A stretch of DNA of 64,000 nucleotides from an uncultured Peptoniphilus sp. GTDB lineage: Bacteria; Bacillota; Clostridia; Tissierellales; Peptoniphilaceae. The stretch lies in contig NZ_CAMQAY010000003.1 of assembly GCF_946998875.1 (NCBI RefSeq), forward strand, positions 62,001-126,000. Direction: 5' to 3'. The notes under the pieces are model-generated. The model was not told the origin of the DNA and did not search any database. It was given only the letters and a program-made list of their open reading frames with translations. A program made the position numbers and the translations under genes. Below are positions 9,048 through 17,059 of the stretch, in pieces; the first letter of the stretch is position 1; the number at the start of each line of letters is the position of its first letter.

Positions 9048-9151
9048 AAAACACTCCTATGCCTTGCTCTCTCTATAATAAAACAAAGATGCCTATAAAT
9101 AAAGGATCTTATTAGCTTTAAGCTAAAATATTTTACTTTATCTCAGTATCG

Positions 9152-9179
9152 TTGCAAATTAGTAAAAACATGTTATAAT
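9152..9179 (+). promoter_or_regulatory. Promoter of the small membrane protein gene
   Basis: TTGCAA (9152-9157), a 16-bp spacer and TATAAT (9174-9179), the latter preceded by TG-T, which makes it an extended -10. The GAGGTG ribosome binding site lies 7 bp downstream of the -10. Confidence 0.6.
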
Positions 9180-9196
9180 TAATATGAGGTGATTAT

Positions 9197-9403
9197 ATGA
9201 GCAATTTTGTTAATTATTTACTTAGACAGTTTTTAATTATTTTATTACCCTTTTTTCCTGTCATACTTGGAAATCTAGGTTTTTCTGATTTTAAAAAATC
9301 CTTTAAAAAAGAATACTATATTCTTACATACCTCTGCACTGTTATAGCTTTCATTGTTTTTGTTTTTTGCATTTGTTTATATAATCTTGGAATATATTTA
9401 TAA
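9197..9403 (+). CDS. Small two-TM membrane protein, unknown function
   Basis: 68 residues, with a hydrophobic segment at about 11-27 (FLIILLPFFPVILGNLGF), a lysine-rich turn (FKKSFKKEYY) and a second hydrophobic segment at about 42-66. I do not recognise the family. It looks real because it has a strong promoter, a GAGGTG site 5 bp before the ATG and a terminator just after the stop. It is the only plus-strand gene between the aro operon and the zinc importer, and shares no operon with either. It could be a small membrane modulator or a toxin-like peptide; the sequence does not decide. Confidence 0.6.
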   Translation: MSNFVNYLLRQFLIILLPFFPVILGNLGFSDFKKSFKKEYYILTYLCTVIAFIVFVFCICLYNLGIYL

Positions 9404-9418
9404 TTAAAATAAATCAAA

Positions 9419-9460
9419 TAAAGAGTGGGGACACATGGCGTCCTCACTCTTTATTTTTTC
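9419..9460. terminator. Bidirectional terminator between the small ORF and znuB
   Basis: A long stem (TAAAGAGTG..GGAC paired with GTCC..CACTCTTTA) with an ACATGG-type loop and T-rich flanks on both sides. It serves the convergent ends of the small plus-strand gene and the znu operon, and overlaps the znuB stop codon. Confidence 0.8.
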
Positions 9461-10242
9461 TTTATTAAAAGTATAATCGTTAAAAATAAAACGCCAATTA
9501 ATACAATTGCGCCGCCTGGTTTTAGTCCAATATAAAAGGATGAAACAAGCCCCGTTATTGTAAAGATAAAGCCAAAGATTGATGCAAGAATAGTGGTCTT
9601 TAAGTAGCCCAGCTTAAACTGCATGGCTGATGCTACTGGCACTACCATAAGGGATGAAATAATTAAAATCCCAACAGTTCTTGCAGAAACAGAAATTGTA
9701 ACTGCAATTAAAATCATAAAAATTAAATTTACCCTATCAACATTTACTCCTGATAATCTCGCCGATGACTCGTCAAAGGAAATATACATGAGGTCAGTAA
9801 AAAGATAGAAAAATAAAATAAATACCACAAGAGAAACTATTAAGATTAAATAAAAATCAAATTCTGGTATGGCAATTATAGAGCCGAAAAGATATTCTTC
9901 AAAGTTGGCACTTGTCTTTACAAAGCCAGAAAAAAGCGATGCAAGACCAATGCCTGTACTCATTAAAATTGCAGAGGAAATTTCTTGGTAACCAGGAAAT
10001 TTTGTCCTCACATATTCCAAAAATAAAGAGCCGAGAACACACAAGACTAGGGCTCCAAGGACTGGTGAAGTTGAAGTAATTAGTCCAAGCATTACACCAG
10101 CAAGGGACACATGGGATAGGGCATCGCCAATTACAGAAATCTTTTTATTGACAACTACAACACCCATGCAAGGTATGATTATTGACAAGAAGGCTCCAAC
10201 TATTAGAGCTTTTATCATGTATGAATATTGAAAGATTTCCAT
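9451..10242 (-). CDS. znuB: Zinc ABC transporter permease
   Basis: 263-residue member of the ABC-3 permease family (ZnuB/AdcB/MntB) with about seven to eight hydrophobic segments. The conserved cytoplasmic coupling segment GDALSHVSLAGVMLG is at about 36-50. It forms the membrane channel for ZnuC and ZnuA. The ATG shares one base with the znuC stop. The substrate is inferred as zinc from the His-rich binding protein and the adjacent Fur/Zur-family regulator; manganese cannot be excluded from the permease alone. Confidence 0.88.
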   Translation of the reverse strand: MEIFQYSYMIKALIVGAFLSIIIPCMGVVVVNKKISVIGDALSHVSLAGVMLGLITSTSPVLGALVLCVLGSLFLEYVRTKFPGYQEISSAILMSTGIGLASLFSGFVKTSANFEEYLFGSIIAIPEFDFYLILIVSLVVFILFFYLFTDLMYISFDESSARLSGVNVDRVNLIFMILIAVTISVSARTVGILIISSLMVVPVASAMQFKLGYLKTTILASIFGFIFTITGLVSSFYIGLKPGGAIVLIGVLFLTIILLIKKK

Positions 10243-10901
10243 TATTTCACTTCCCTAATTTTTTCGTCTTTTATCTCAAAAACTTTATTTACATTTTCTT
10301 CCACTTCTTCAAGATTGTGGGTGATCATTAAAATTGTAATATTGTGTTCTCTATTGATGTGGCTCAAAAGATGAAATAGTGACTCCTTAGATTCTCTGTC
10401 CACACCAGTCATGGGCTCGTCTAAGATTAAAAACTCAGGTGTGGATACAAGGGTCTTGGCAATTAAAACTCTCTGCCTTTGGCCACCAGATAATTCTGTA
10501 TAAAGTCTATCCTTATATTTTTCCATGCCAACAAGCTTTAGAGCACTTGTAATTTTTTCCCTGTCATAAGATTTTAATTTTCTAAAGCCCTTGTTCTTTG
10601 GGTAAAGTGCAAGAGATAATAATTCTGTAACTGTTATTGGAAATTCCAAAGAAGATGGGACTGATAATTGCGGCACATAGCCGATGTCCTTTAATCCATT
10701 TTTTGTATAAAAAGAAACAGTGCCGGTAAGTGGTTTAAGTTGATTTAAAATCAGCTTAACTAAAGTCGACTTTCCAGCACCGTTAGAACCTATAAGGGCG
10801 ATATAGTCGCCCCTATAGACATCAAAATTTATATCATCTAAAACTAATTCATCGCTGTATTTAAAGCTTAGATTTTTGATTTCTAACAATTTTTCCTTCA
10901 C
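10242..10901 (-). CDS. znuC: Zinc ABC transporter ATP-binding protein
   Basis: 219 residues with all ABC ATPase motifs: Walker A GSNGAGKST (about 38-46), Q-loop in GYVPQLS, signature LSGGQRQRVLIAK, Walker B FLILDEPMTGVD and switch histidine in MITHNLEE. Energises ZnuB. It sits between znuA and znuB and shares one base with each neighbour's start or stop, so the three are a single translational unit. Confidence 0.92.
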   Translation of the reverse strand: MKEKLLEIKNLSFKYSDELVLDDINFDVYRGDYIALIGSNGAGKSTLVKLILNQLKPLTGTVSFYTKNGLKDIGYVPQLSVPSSLEFPITVTELLSLALYPKNKGFRKLKSYDREKITSALKLVGMEKYKDRLYTELSGGQRQRVLIAKTLVSTPEFLILDEPMTGVDRESKESLFHLLSHINREHNITILMITHNLEEVEENVNKVFEIKDEKIREVK

Positions 10902-11938
10902 TATTTTAAAGCACCTACTAAATTTTCTAAATTTTCTTCCATGATGCTAAAATAATCCTCATTATTTTTTATTTGTTCTTCGCTTAATCCTTCAATTGGT
11001 GAAAGGACTTTCACAAGGCATCCCGTTTCATCGGCAATAATTTTTGAAACCTTTGGATCAATTAACTCTTCTGTGAAAATAGTTGTGATTTTATTTTCTT
11101 TTACATAGTTAATTATCTCAGCCATTTTCTTTGCATCTGGTTCAGTTTCTGCATTCACACCCTTAATTCCAAGTTGATTTAGTCCGTAGTCCTTACATAG
11201 GTAGCCGTAAGCTTCGTGGCTAACTACAATAGTCTTATTTGGAAGAGCGCTTAATTTTTCAGAATATTTTGCATCAAGTTCATCTAACATTTTAGCATAT
11301 TTTTGGTAATTTGACTCATAATAATCTGCATTTTCTTTGTCAAGTTCAGCTAAAGCATTTTTTATATTTTCCATTTCAATTTTTGCATTCTTTGGTGAAA
11401 TCCAAACATGGGGATCCATAGGTCCATGGTGGTGACCTTCATGTTCATGATCCTCTGCATGATCTTCGTGTTTGTGATTATTTTCAGCTGCTTCATGATT
11501 GTGATTTTCTTCAGTTGCTTCATGGTCATGATCTTCATCTTCATGATCATGACTTGACTTAATGAGTTCTACGCCCTCAGATGCTTCAACTACTTTTAGA
11601 TTTTTATTTGATAGAGAATCAATGACCTTATCAGTCCAATCTTCAAGACCTGCACCATTATAGATAAATAAATCTGCATTTTCTAGATTTTTAATTGTCT
11701 TAGTATCTGGTTCCCATCCATGAGGTTCTGTTCCTTGTGGCATTACCATCTCAACATCTATTTTGTCGCCAGCAATTTTTTTTGCAAAGTCATACATTGG
11801 ATAAACTGATGCATAAACCTTTAGCCCTTCCTTATTTTCTGTATCTTTTGCAGCATCCTTTGTTTCTGCACTCTTAGAGCATCCTGAGAATAAAACTATT
11901 CCCGCCAATAAAAATAATATTTTCTTAATATTTTTCAT
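10901..11938 (-). CDS. znuA: Zinc-binding lipoprotein with His-rich loop
   Basis: Cluster A-I (TroA/ZnuA) solute-binding protein of 345 residues. It has a lipoprotein signal with lipobox FSGC (Cys20). The metal-binding histidines lie in TEPHGWEPD, DPHVWISP and VVSHEAYGYL, with the final acidic ligand in TEELIDPKV. Between the first two is a loop of about 45 residues packed with His, Asp and Glu, the usual mark of zinc rather than manganese binding proteins. It leads the znuACB operon; the promoter and a possible operator lie just upstream, facing the Fur-family gene. Confidence 0.92.
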   Translation of the reverse strand: MKNIKKILFLLAGIVLFSGCSKSAETKDAAKDTENKEGLKVYASVYPMYDFAKKIAGDKIDVEMVMPQGTEPHGWEPDTKTIKNLENADLFIYNGAGLEDWTDKVIDSLSNKNLKVVEASEGVELIKSSHDHEDEDHDHEATEENHNHEAAENNHKHEDHAEDHEHEGHHHGPMDPHVWISPKNAKIEMENIKNALAELDKENADYYESNYQKYAKMLDELDAKYSEKLSALPNKTIVVSHEAYGYLCKDYGLNQLGIKGVNAETEPDAKKMAEIINYVKENKITTIFTEELIDPKVSKIIADETGCLVKVLSPIEGLSEEQIKNNEDYFSIMEENLENLVGALK

Positions 11939-11961
11939 TTTTCTTTTTTCCTCCTAAACAA

Positions 11962-11985
11962 TAATGATTTCCATTAATTATTATA
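11962..11985 (-). promoter_or_regulatory. znu promoter -10 and possible Zur operator
   Basis: On the minus strand an extended -10 (TGTTATAAT, -10 hexamer at 11985-11980) is followed directly by TAATG-ATTTC-CATTA (11962-11976), a perfect 5-bp inverted repeat in the expected start-site region. Fur-family repressors often bind AT-rich inverted repeats of this kind at +1. Assignment to Zur is inference from the divergent regulator gene. Confidence 0.4.
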
Positions 11986-12032
11986 ACAAAATTTTTTTAT
12001 TTTTAAAGTAATTTTTTAAATTAAATAAATTT

Positions 12033-12041
12033 TGTTATAAT
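12033..12041 (+). promoter_or_regulatory. Extended -10 of the Fur/Zur-family gene
   Basis: TGTTATAAT on the plus strand (hexamer 12036-12041). No good -35 is seen. It is the mirror image of the znu -10, forming an inverted pair (ATTATAACAAAATTT with AAATTTTGTTATAAT), so the two divergent promoters are almost the same sequence facing opposite ways. Confidence 0.55.
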
Positions 12042-12069
12042 ACTTATAAGATTGAAAGCAGGTGAATTT

Positions 12070-12486
12070 TTGAAAAATTTTGAAGATATATTAAAGAAAA
12101 ATAATTTAAAGGTAACTAAGGGAAGGCTTGCCCTTTTAGATCTTCTATATAATTCTCATGTACCAATGAATACAGAAGAAATTTTTGAAGCTGTGGACAA
12201 AAAATCTCTTCCTAGCTTCACTTCCCTTTACAGGATGCTAAATGAACTTACTGATAAAAATATTTTGAAGAAAAATTTGTATCACAATGGACTTTATTAT
12301 TTTGAATTTGCAAATATGGGCCACAGACACTACATAGTTTGTGACAAGTGCGGCAAAATTTCTGCCATAGAAAATTGTCCAATTTCAGATTTTGAAAAAA
12401 TTGCTGAAGAAGAAACTGGCTACACTGTGACAAATCATATAGTTGAACTTCGTGGCATCTGTCCCGACTGTCAAAAAAATAAATAA
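12070..12486 (+). CDS. zur: Fur-family metalloregulator, probably Zur
   Basis: About 138 residues: N-terminal winged helix (LKVTKGRLALLDLLY, then LPSFTSLYRMLNELTDKNILKK as the recognition region) and a C-terminal dimer domain with HRHYIVCDKCGK and a second CPDCQ, giving two CxxC pairs for structural zinc. I choose the TTG at 12070, preceded by AGGTGA with 4 bp spacing; the longer reading from TTG 12052 would begin too close to the predicted transcription start and lacks a binding site. Divergent transcription from znuACB makes Zur the likely role. Fur or PerR cannot be excluded by sequence alone. Confidence 0.8.
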   Translation: MKNFEDILKKNNLKVTKGRLALLDLLYNSHVPMNTEEIFEAVDKKSLPSFTSLYRMLNELTDKNILKKNLYHNGLYYFEFANMGHRHYIVCDKCGKISAIENCPISDFEKIAEEETGYTVTNHIVELRGICPDCQKNK

Positions 12487-12604
12487 ACCGCATTGTGGAA
12501 TACTATTCACATGGCAAAATAATTCTTTACTTTTTCCATGACAGAGTTATAATATATAAGTAAAATGAAGATTTATTTTAAATACTAAACTTATATTTTG
12601 ACAA

Positions 12605-12646
12605 ATAAAAGAGGCTTCTGTACACCCCGCAGAAGCCTCTTTTATT
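12605..12646. terminator. Bidirectional terminator between zur and the antiporter gene
   Basis: A 14-bp stem (AAAAGAGGCTTCTG with CAGAAGCCTCTTTT) around a TACACCCCG-type loop, with A- and T-rich flanks. It serves the convergent plus- and minus-strand genes. Confidence 0.85.
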
Positions 12647-12666
12647 TATATATTTTGTTTTCAAAT

Positions 12667-13965
12667 TTAAATTAATGTTGTTACAAATCCACCAAGAATA
12701 ATTAGTGGAACTCCAAAGAAACAAATTTGTGGAATACAAGTATCCTTGATGTGCTCATGTTGTCCGTCAACTGAAAGACCAGATGTAGGCCCTAAAGTTG
12801 TATCTGATGCTGGTGAACCTGCATCACCACAAGCTGCTGCTACAGTTACAAGTAAAATAGTAGCTGGTATTGAATATCCAAGACTTGATGCAATTGGCAC
12901 ATAAATTGCTGAAATAATAGGAACTGTACCAAAGGATGTTCCTATTCCAAGAGTAATCATAAGTCCTAAAAGAATCATTACATAAGATGCTACAAGTTTT
13001 GAGCCACCTAAGAAGTTAGTTGCCACTTGAACTAAATCGTCAACTGCTCCACACTCTTTAACTACTTCTGCATATCCTGCTGCCAATAACATTACAAAGG
13101 CAATAAAGCCCATCATCTTAATACCACCGTCAAGCATTTTTTGCATGTCAGACCACTTAACTACACCAGTTACAACTACAAATATTAGTCCAATTAAGGC
13201 TCCAAGTGGAAGTGATTCTGTTAGTATTTGAACAACAACTGTTATTACTCCTGATAATAGAACAATTACATGTTTCTTTTCCAATTTTTCTGGCACTTCA
13301 ATTATTTTACCTTCAACACTTTTAGTGTCATATTCCTTATCCTTCATAAAGAATATTAAACCAGCACATAGACCTAAAAACATTATAAGCGCAACTATCC
13401 AGTTAGTTCCTGTTACATCCTTATCTGTAATAGTAAGTCCTGATCTTGCAAAGGAATCGATAATCAAGCCGTGAAATATTGCACCATAACCAATAGGTAG
13501 GGCAATATAAGGTGCCTTGAGTCCAAATCCAAAGGAAACAGAAAGCATCTTTCTATTCATTTTCATTTTGTTAGTGATGGCAAGAAGTGGTGGTATCAAA
13601 ATTGGTATAAAAGCTATGTGAATTGGTATAACAGTTTCTGCAGCAATTGCAATTACTATTATGATTGCACATAATAAAATTTTATTATCTTTAACTAGTG
13701 AGCCAATTTTTTTTGCCATTATGGCTGCGGCACCAGTTTCTTCCATACAATAGGCAAGAGAACCAAGAAGAATATAGCTAAGAGCTGTCTCAGCGTTACC
13801 TCCCATTCCTCCTATTAAAACTTTCATTGTCTCAGTAATCCCAAGTCCTGAGATAAGTCCTGCAGATATACCTGAAATCATCAGTGCAAAAAATACAGGG
13901 ACTTTTGCTAAACATAAGGCTGCCAAAATTATTACTGACAACACAACTGCATTTGTAAAAATCAT
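12667..13965 (-). CDS. Na+/H+ antiporter-family permease (YuiF/NhaC-like)
   Basis: 432 residues, about eleven hydrophobic segments. The stretch GDAGSPASDTTLGPTSGLS near the C-terminus and the repeat-like FGLKAPYIALPIG are typical of the Na+/H+ antiporter family proteins related to B. subtilis YuiF. Members have been called Na+/H+ antiporters or amino acid (histidine) transporters, and I cannot tell which from sequence. Monocistronic: terminator just after the stop, own leader upstream. An AGGGGA site precedes the ATG. Confidence 0.75.
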   Translation of the reverse strand: MIFTNAVVLSVIILAALCLAKVPVFFALMISGISAGLISGLGITETMKVLIGGMGGNAETALSYILLGSLAYCMEETGAAAIMAKKIGSLVKDNKILLCAIIIVIAIAAETVIPIHIAFIPILIPPLLAITNKMKMNRKMLSVSFGFGLKAPYIALPIGYGAIFHGLIIDSFARSGLTITDKDVTGTNWIVALIMFLGLCAGLIFFMKDKEYDTKSVEGKIIEVPEKLEKKHVIVLLSGVITVVVQILTESLPLGALIGLIFVVVTGVVKWSDMQKMLDGGIKMMGFIAFVMLLAAGYAEVVKECGAVDDLVQVATNFLGGSKLVASYVMILLGLMITLGIGTSFGTVPIISAIYVPIASSLGYSIPATILLVTVAAACGDAGSPASDTTLGPTSGLSVDGQHEHIKDTCIPQICFFGVPLIILGGFVTTLI

Positions 13966-14031
13966 TTTTTCCCCTTTTCTTTATTAATTTCATTTACCTC
14001 TTTTATACATTTTAATCTAAAATTTATATAA

Positions 14032-14068
14032 AAAAAAGACCTTTCTTAAATAAGAAAAATCTTTTCTA
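14032..14068. terminator. Possible terminator downstream of ftsH
   Basis: Imperfect AT-only hairpin, AAAAGA..TTTCTTA-AA-TAAGAAA..TCTTTT, with a 2x2 internal loop. It lies about 100 bp after ftsH and about 70 bp before the antiporter start, so it may end ftsH transcripts. The stem is weak (few GC pairs). Confidence 0.35.
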
Positions 14069-14169
14069 TAATAAATATTAATTTAGCTATGATATAAAGT
14101 TAAAATTTTATGACAGCTAATTAGTTGTCTAAGCACTTTCTACGAGCATTTATTTTTATATTTATTCTT

Positions 14170-16050
14170 TTAATCTATAGACTCGCTTTCATCTTTAACT
14201 TCAGCTTGACTTTCTTTTTCATCATACTCTTTTAAGATGTCCATAAATTCTTCTCCAGTAATTGTCTCTTGACGAAGAAGATATTCTGCAATGGCATGAA
14301 GAGCCCTGATGTTTTCTTTTAAAATTTTTCTTGCCTTGTCATGGGCATCGTCAATAATTTTTTGAACTGCCTCGTCTATTTCATATTGAGTTTGTGGAGA
14401 ACATTGTAGAGATGTGTCTCCTCCAAGGTAGGCATTGGTCATAGATTCTAGTGCCACAAAGCCAAATTCATCTGTCATGCCAAATCTTGTAACCATAGCC
14501 TTGGCAATTTTTGTAGCCTTTTCAATGTCATTTGATGCGCCACTTGTCCTGATGTTAAAAATTAATTCTTCAGCTGACCTTCCACCAGTTAGAGTTACAA
14601 TGCTATTTATGGCATCTTCCTTAGTCATAAGGAATTTTTCTTCCTCATCAACTTGCATAGTGTAGCCAAGAGCACCTGAAGTTCTTGGAATAATTGTAAT
14701 CTTGTGAACTGGAGCAGAATCCTTTTGCTTTGCAGCAACTAGGGCGTGACCAACTTCGTGGTAGGCAATTATTCTCTTTTCCTTTGGAGAAATAACTGCA
14801 TTTTTCTTTTCATAACCTGCAAGTACAACTTCTACAGATTCTTCCAAGTCTCTTTCACTCATTTTGTCTCTGCCTTCACGAACTGCGCGAAGGGCTGCCT
14901 CATTTATCATATTTGCAAGGTCAGCACCTGATGCACCTGCCGTTGCACGAGCAATTTTTTCAAAATCAATTGCCTCTTCTTTTTTTATGTCCTTAGCATG
15001 AACTTTTAAAATTGCAGTTCTTCCACTTAAGTCTGGAAGCTCAACTGGTATTCTCCTGTCAAATCTACCTGGTCTTAAAAGAGCAGGGTCAAGGGAATCT
15101 GGTCTATTTGTAGCTGCGAGAATTACAACTCCAGCCTTGGCATCAAAACCGTCCATCTCTGAAAGTAGTTGGTTAAGAGTTTGCTCTCTTTCATCGTTTC
15201 CAGAAATTCCAGAGCCATCTCTTCTCTTTCCAATTGTGTCGATTTCGTCAATAAAAATTATACATGGAGCCTTTTCCACTGCTTGCTTAAATAAGTCTCT
15301 AACCTTAGCAGCACCAAGACCTACAAACATTTCCACAAAGGCTGAGCCTGAAATTGAAAAGAAGGGTACTTCGGCTTCACTTGCCACAGCCTTGGCAAGA
15401 AGAGTCTTACCAGTTCCTGGAGGACCAACTAATAGTGCCCCCTTTGGTAGTTTGGCACCAATTTCTGTGTACTTCTTCGGATTGTGCAAAAAGTCTACAA
15501 GTTCTGACAAAGCTTCCTTTGCCTCATCTTGTCCCGCTACATTTTCAAATTTAATTCCATCAGTGGATTCAACATAAATCTTTGCCCCACTTTTGCCAAG
15601 ACTCATGGGACCAACATCGCCCATTCTCTTGAAAATAAATTTTGATAAGAATAGCCAAAAGGCAATAAAAATTGCAAAAGTAGCAAGAGTTGAAATTATA
15701 AAGGAAAGCACTGGATTCATTTCAGGCTTATAAACTTGAGCAGACTTTACATTTTTATTTACTAACCTGTCAACTAAGTCAGGGTCGTACATCCTAAAAG
15801 TTTCATACTTAACTTTTTTCCCATCTTTTTCTATTTCAAAGGCAATGGTTCTATCTCGAACCTCTGCCTTTTTAACTTCGCCTCTGTTGACAAGATTTAC
15901 AAAGGAAACATAGTCAATTTCTTTTATGTCCTTTTCCTTGTTAAGCCTTGGCACAAAAACTATGGCGACTAGGTAAAAAATTACTATCGCCAAAATTACA
16001 TAGAGAATTGTGGGAACATATTTATTAAAATTATTTTTGTTGTTAGACAA
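14170..16050 (-). CDS. ftsH: ATP-dependent zinc metalloprotease FtsH
   Basis: 626-residue membrane-anchored AAA+ protease that degrades misfolded and short-lived membrane and cytosolic proteins. TM1 about 12-33, an external domain of about 75 residues, TM2 about 115-138; Walker A GPPGTGKT (209-216), Walker B IIFIDEID (264-271), second region of homology ATNRPDSLDPALLRPGRFDRR, protease motif HEVGH (431-435). The start is a TTG at 16050 with AAGGGG six bases upstream. It follows recR after a terminator, so it is a separate unit. The acidic C-terminal tail is unremarkable. Confidence 0.96.
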   Translation of the reverse strand: MSNNKNNFNKYVPTILYVILAIVIFYLVAIVFVPRLNKEKDIKEIDYVSFVNLVNRGEVKKAEVRDRTIAFEIEKDGKKVKYETFRMYDPDLVDRLVNKNVKSAQVYKPEMNPVLSFIISTLATFAIFIAFWLFLSKFIFKRMGDVGPMSLGKSGAKIYVESTDGIKFENVAGQDEAKEALSELVDFLHNPKKYTEIGAKLPKGALLVGPPGTGKTLLAKAVASEAEVPFFSISGSAFVEMFVGLGAAKVRDLFKQAVEKAPCIIFIDEIDTIGKRRDGSGISGNDEREQTLNQLLSEMDGFDAKAGVVILAATNRPDSLDPALLRPGRFDRRIPVELPDLSGRTAILKVHAKDIKKEEAIDFEKIARATAGASGADLANMINEAALRAVREGRDKMSERDLEESVEVVLAGYEKKNAVISPKEKRIIAYHEVGHALVAAKQKDSAPVHKITIIPRTSGALGYTMQVDEEEKFLMTKEDAINSIVTLTGGRSAEELIFNIRTSGASNDIEKATKIAKAMVTRFGMTDEFGFVALESMTNAYLGGDTSLQCSPQTQYEIDEAVQKIIDDAHDKARKILKENIRALHAIAEYLLRQETITGEEFMDILKEYDEKESQAEVKDESESID

Positions 16051-16077
16051 AATTTTCCCCTTTCTAAAGTTTTTTAA

Positions 16078-16104
16078 AGAAAAAATTTGGGACCAAGTCC
16101 CAAA
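16078..16104 (-). terminator. Terminator of dnaX-ybaB-recR
   Basis: Stem TTTGGGAC/GTCCCAAA (16086-16093 with 16097-16104), three-base loop, followed on the minus strand by about seven T. Begins two bases after the recR stop. Confidence 0.85.
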
Positions 16105-16105
16105 A

Positions 16106-16708
16106 TTAATCTAGCCTTCTTCTATTTTCCATGGCTGTCTGAATGGTGATCTCGTCGTAAAACTCAAGATCTCCTCCAACTGGCAAGCCGTATCCTATTC
16201 TTGAAACTGTAATATCAAAGTCCTTTAAAATATTTTTTATATAAGTAGCAGTTGCATCGCCATCAACAGTGGGATTAGTTGCAACTATTACTTCCTTAAT
16301 ATTTTCTTTTTTCACTCTGTCAATTAGTTCTTTTACTCTTACATCTTCTGGCGATTTGCCCTTTAATGGCGAAATTACACCGTGAAGAACATGGTATTTT
16401 CCGTGAAAACTGTTAGACCTTTCCATGGCGTCTACATCCTTGGGGCTTTCTACTACGCAAATAATAGAGTCGTCCCTTGTCTTATTAGAACAAATATGGC
16501 ATGGGTCGCTGTCAGCATAATTCATGCAAATGGAACACTGAACTGTATTTCTCTTTGCAGCAATTATGGCATCACTTAAACTTATAACTTCCGAATCATC
16601 AAGACCTATGATGTGATAGGCAAGCCTTTGAGCTGTTTTAGAACCAATCCCAGGAAGTCTATTTAATTTTTTTATTAAATCTTCAATAGGACCAATCTCT
16701 TTGTTCAT
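16106..16708 (-). CDS. recR: Recombination mediator protein RecR
   Basis: 200 residues. N-terminal helix-hairpin-helix (IGPIEDLIKKLNRLPGIG), a four-Cys zinc finger (CSICMNYADSDPCHIC, about 57-72), a Toprim domain (CVVESPKDVDAME) and a C-terminal Walker-like region (GYGLPVGGDLEFYDE). It loads RecA with RecFO in gap repair. It begins one base after the ybaB stop and is the last gene of the classic dnaX-ybaB-recR operon. Confidence 0.95.
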   Translation of the reverse strand: MNKEIGPIEDLIKKLNRLPGIGSKTAQRLAYHIIGLDDSEVISLSDAIIAAKRNTVQCSICMNYADSDPCHICSNKTRDDSIICVVESPKDVDAMERSNSFHGKYHVLHGVISPLKGKSPEDVRVKELIDRVKKENIKEVIVATNPTVDGDATATYIKNILKDFDITVSRIGYGLPVGGDLEFYDEITIQTAMENRRRLD

Positions 16709-16709
16709 C

Positions 16710-17051
16710 TTATAGCCCCGGAATATTTAATCCGCCAGTAAATTTGCCCATTTGAGAATTCATTTTGCTTTCAGCACTTCTCATAGCTTCGTTTACTGCA
16801 GCCACGATTAAATCTTCAAGCATTTCAACATCATCAGGATCAACTGCATCTTTATCAAGTTTAATAGAAATAAGTTCCTTATTTCCATTTACAGTTGCAC
16901 AAACTACTCCGCCACCAGAAGTTGCAGAAATTTCTTCATTTGCCAAATTTTCTTGCATTTCTTCCATTTGTTTTTGAAGCTTTTCAATTTGCTTCATCAT
17001 ATTATTTCTTCCGCCTCCACCAGGGAAGCCGTTAAATCCACCTCTAGCCAT
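16710..17051 (-). CDS. ybaB: YbaB/EbfC nucleoid-associated protein
   Basis: 113 residues; binds DNA as a dimer. Gly-rich N-terminus (GGFNGFPGGGGRNNMMKQI), a coiled helix (KLQKQMEEMQENLAN) and the conserved core with LDKDAVDPDDVEMLEDLIVAAVNEA. AGGAGG precedes the ATG. Position between dnaX and recR is conserved across bacteria. Confidence 0.93.
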   Translation of the reverse strand: MARGGFNGFPGGGGRNNMMKQIEKLQKQMEEMQENLANEEISATSGGGVVCATVNGNKELISIKLDKDAVDPDDVEMLEDLIVAAVNEAMRSAESKMNSQMGKFTGGLNIPGL

Positions 17052-17059
17052 ATTTCCTC

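Noticed and set aside
9048..9196. Possible attenuator or T-box before aroB
   Set aside because: No T-box sequence, leader peptide or competing hairpins could be found in the spacer.
11362..11550. His/Met/Lys-rich 62-residue ORF on the minus strand
   Set aside because: It is a second reading frame inside znuA, created by the repeated His-rich coding stretch; no ribosome binding site.
12052..12069. Longer N-terminus for the Fur-family protein
   Set aside because: Would start almost at the predicted transcription start and has no binding site, whereas TTG 12070 follows AGGTGA.
15137..15577. 146-residue ORF antisense to ftsH
   Set aside because: Composition (Ser/Pro-rich) is that of a complement frame of a conserved ATPase; no start signals; ftsH motifs cover the same bases.
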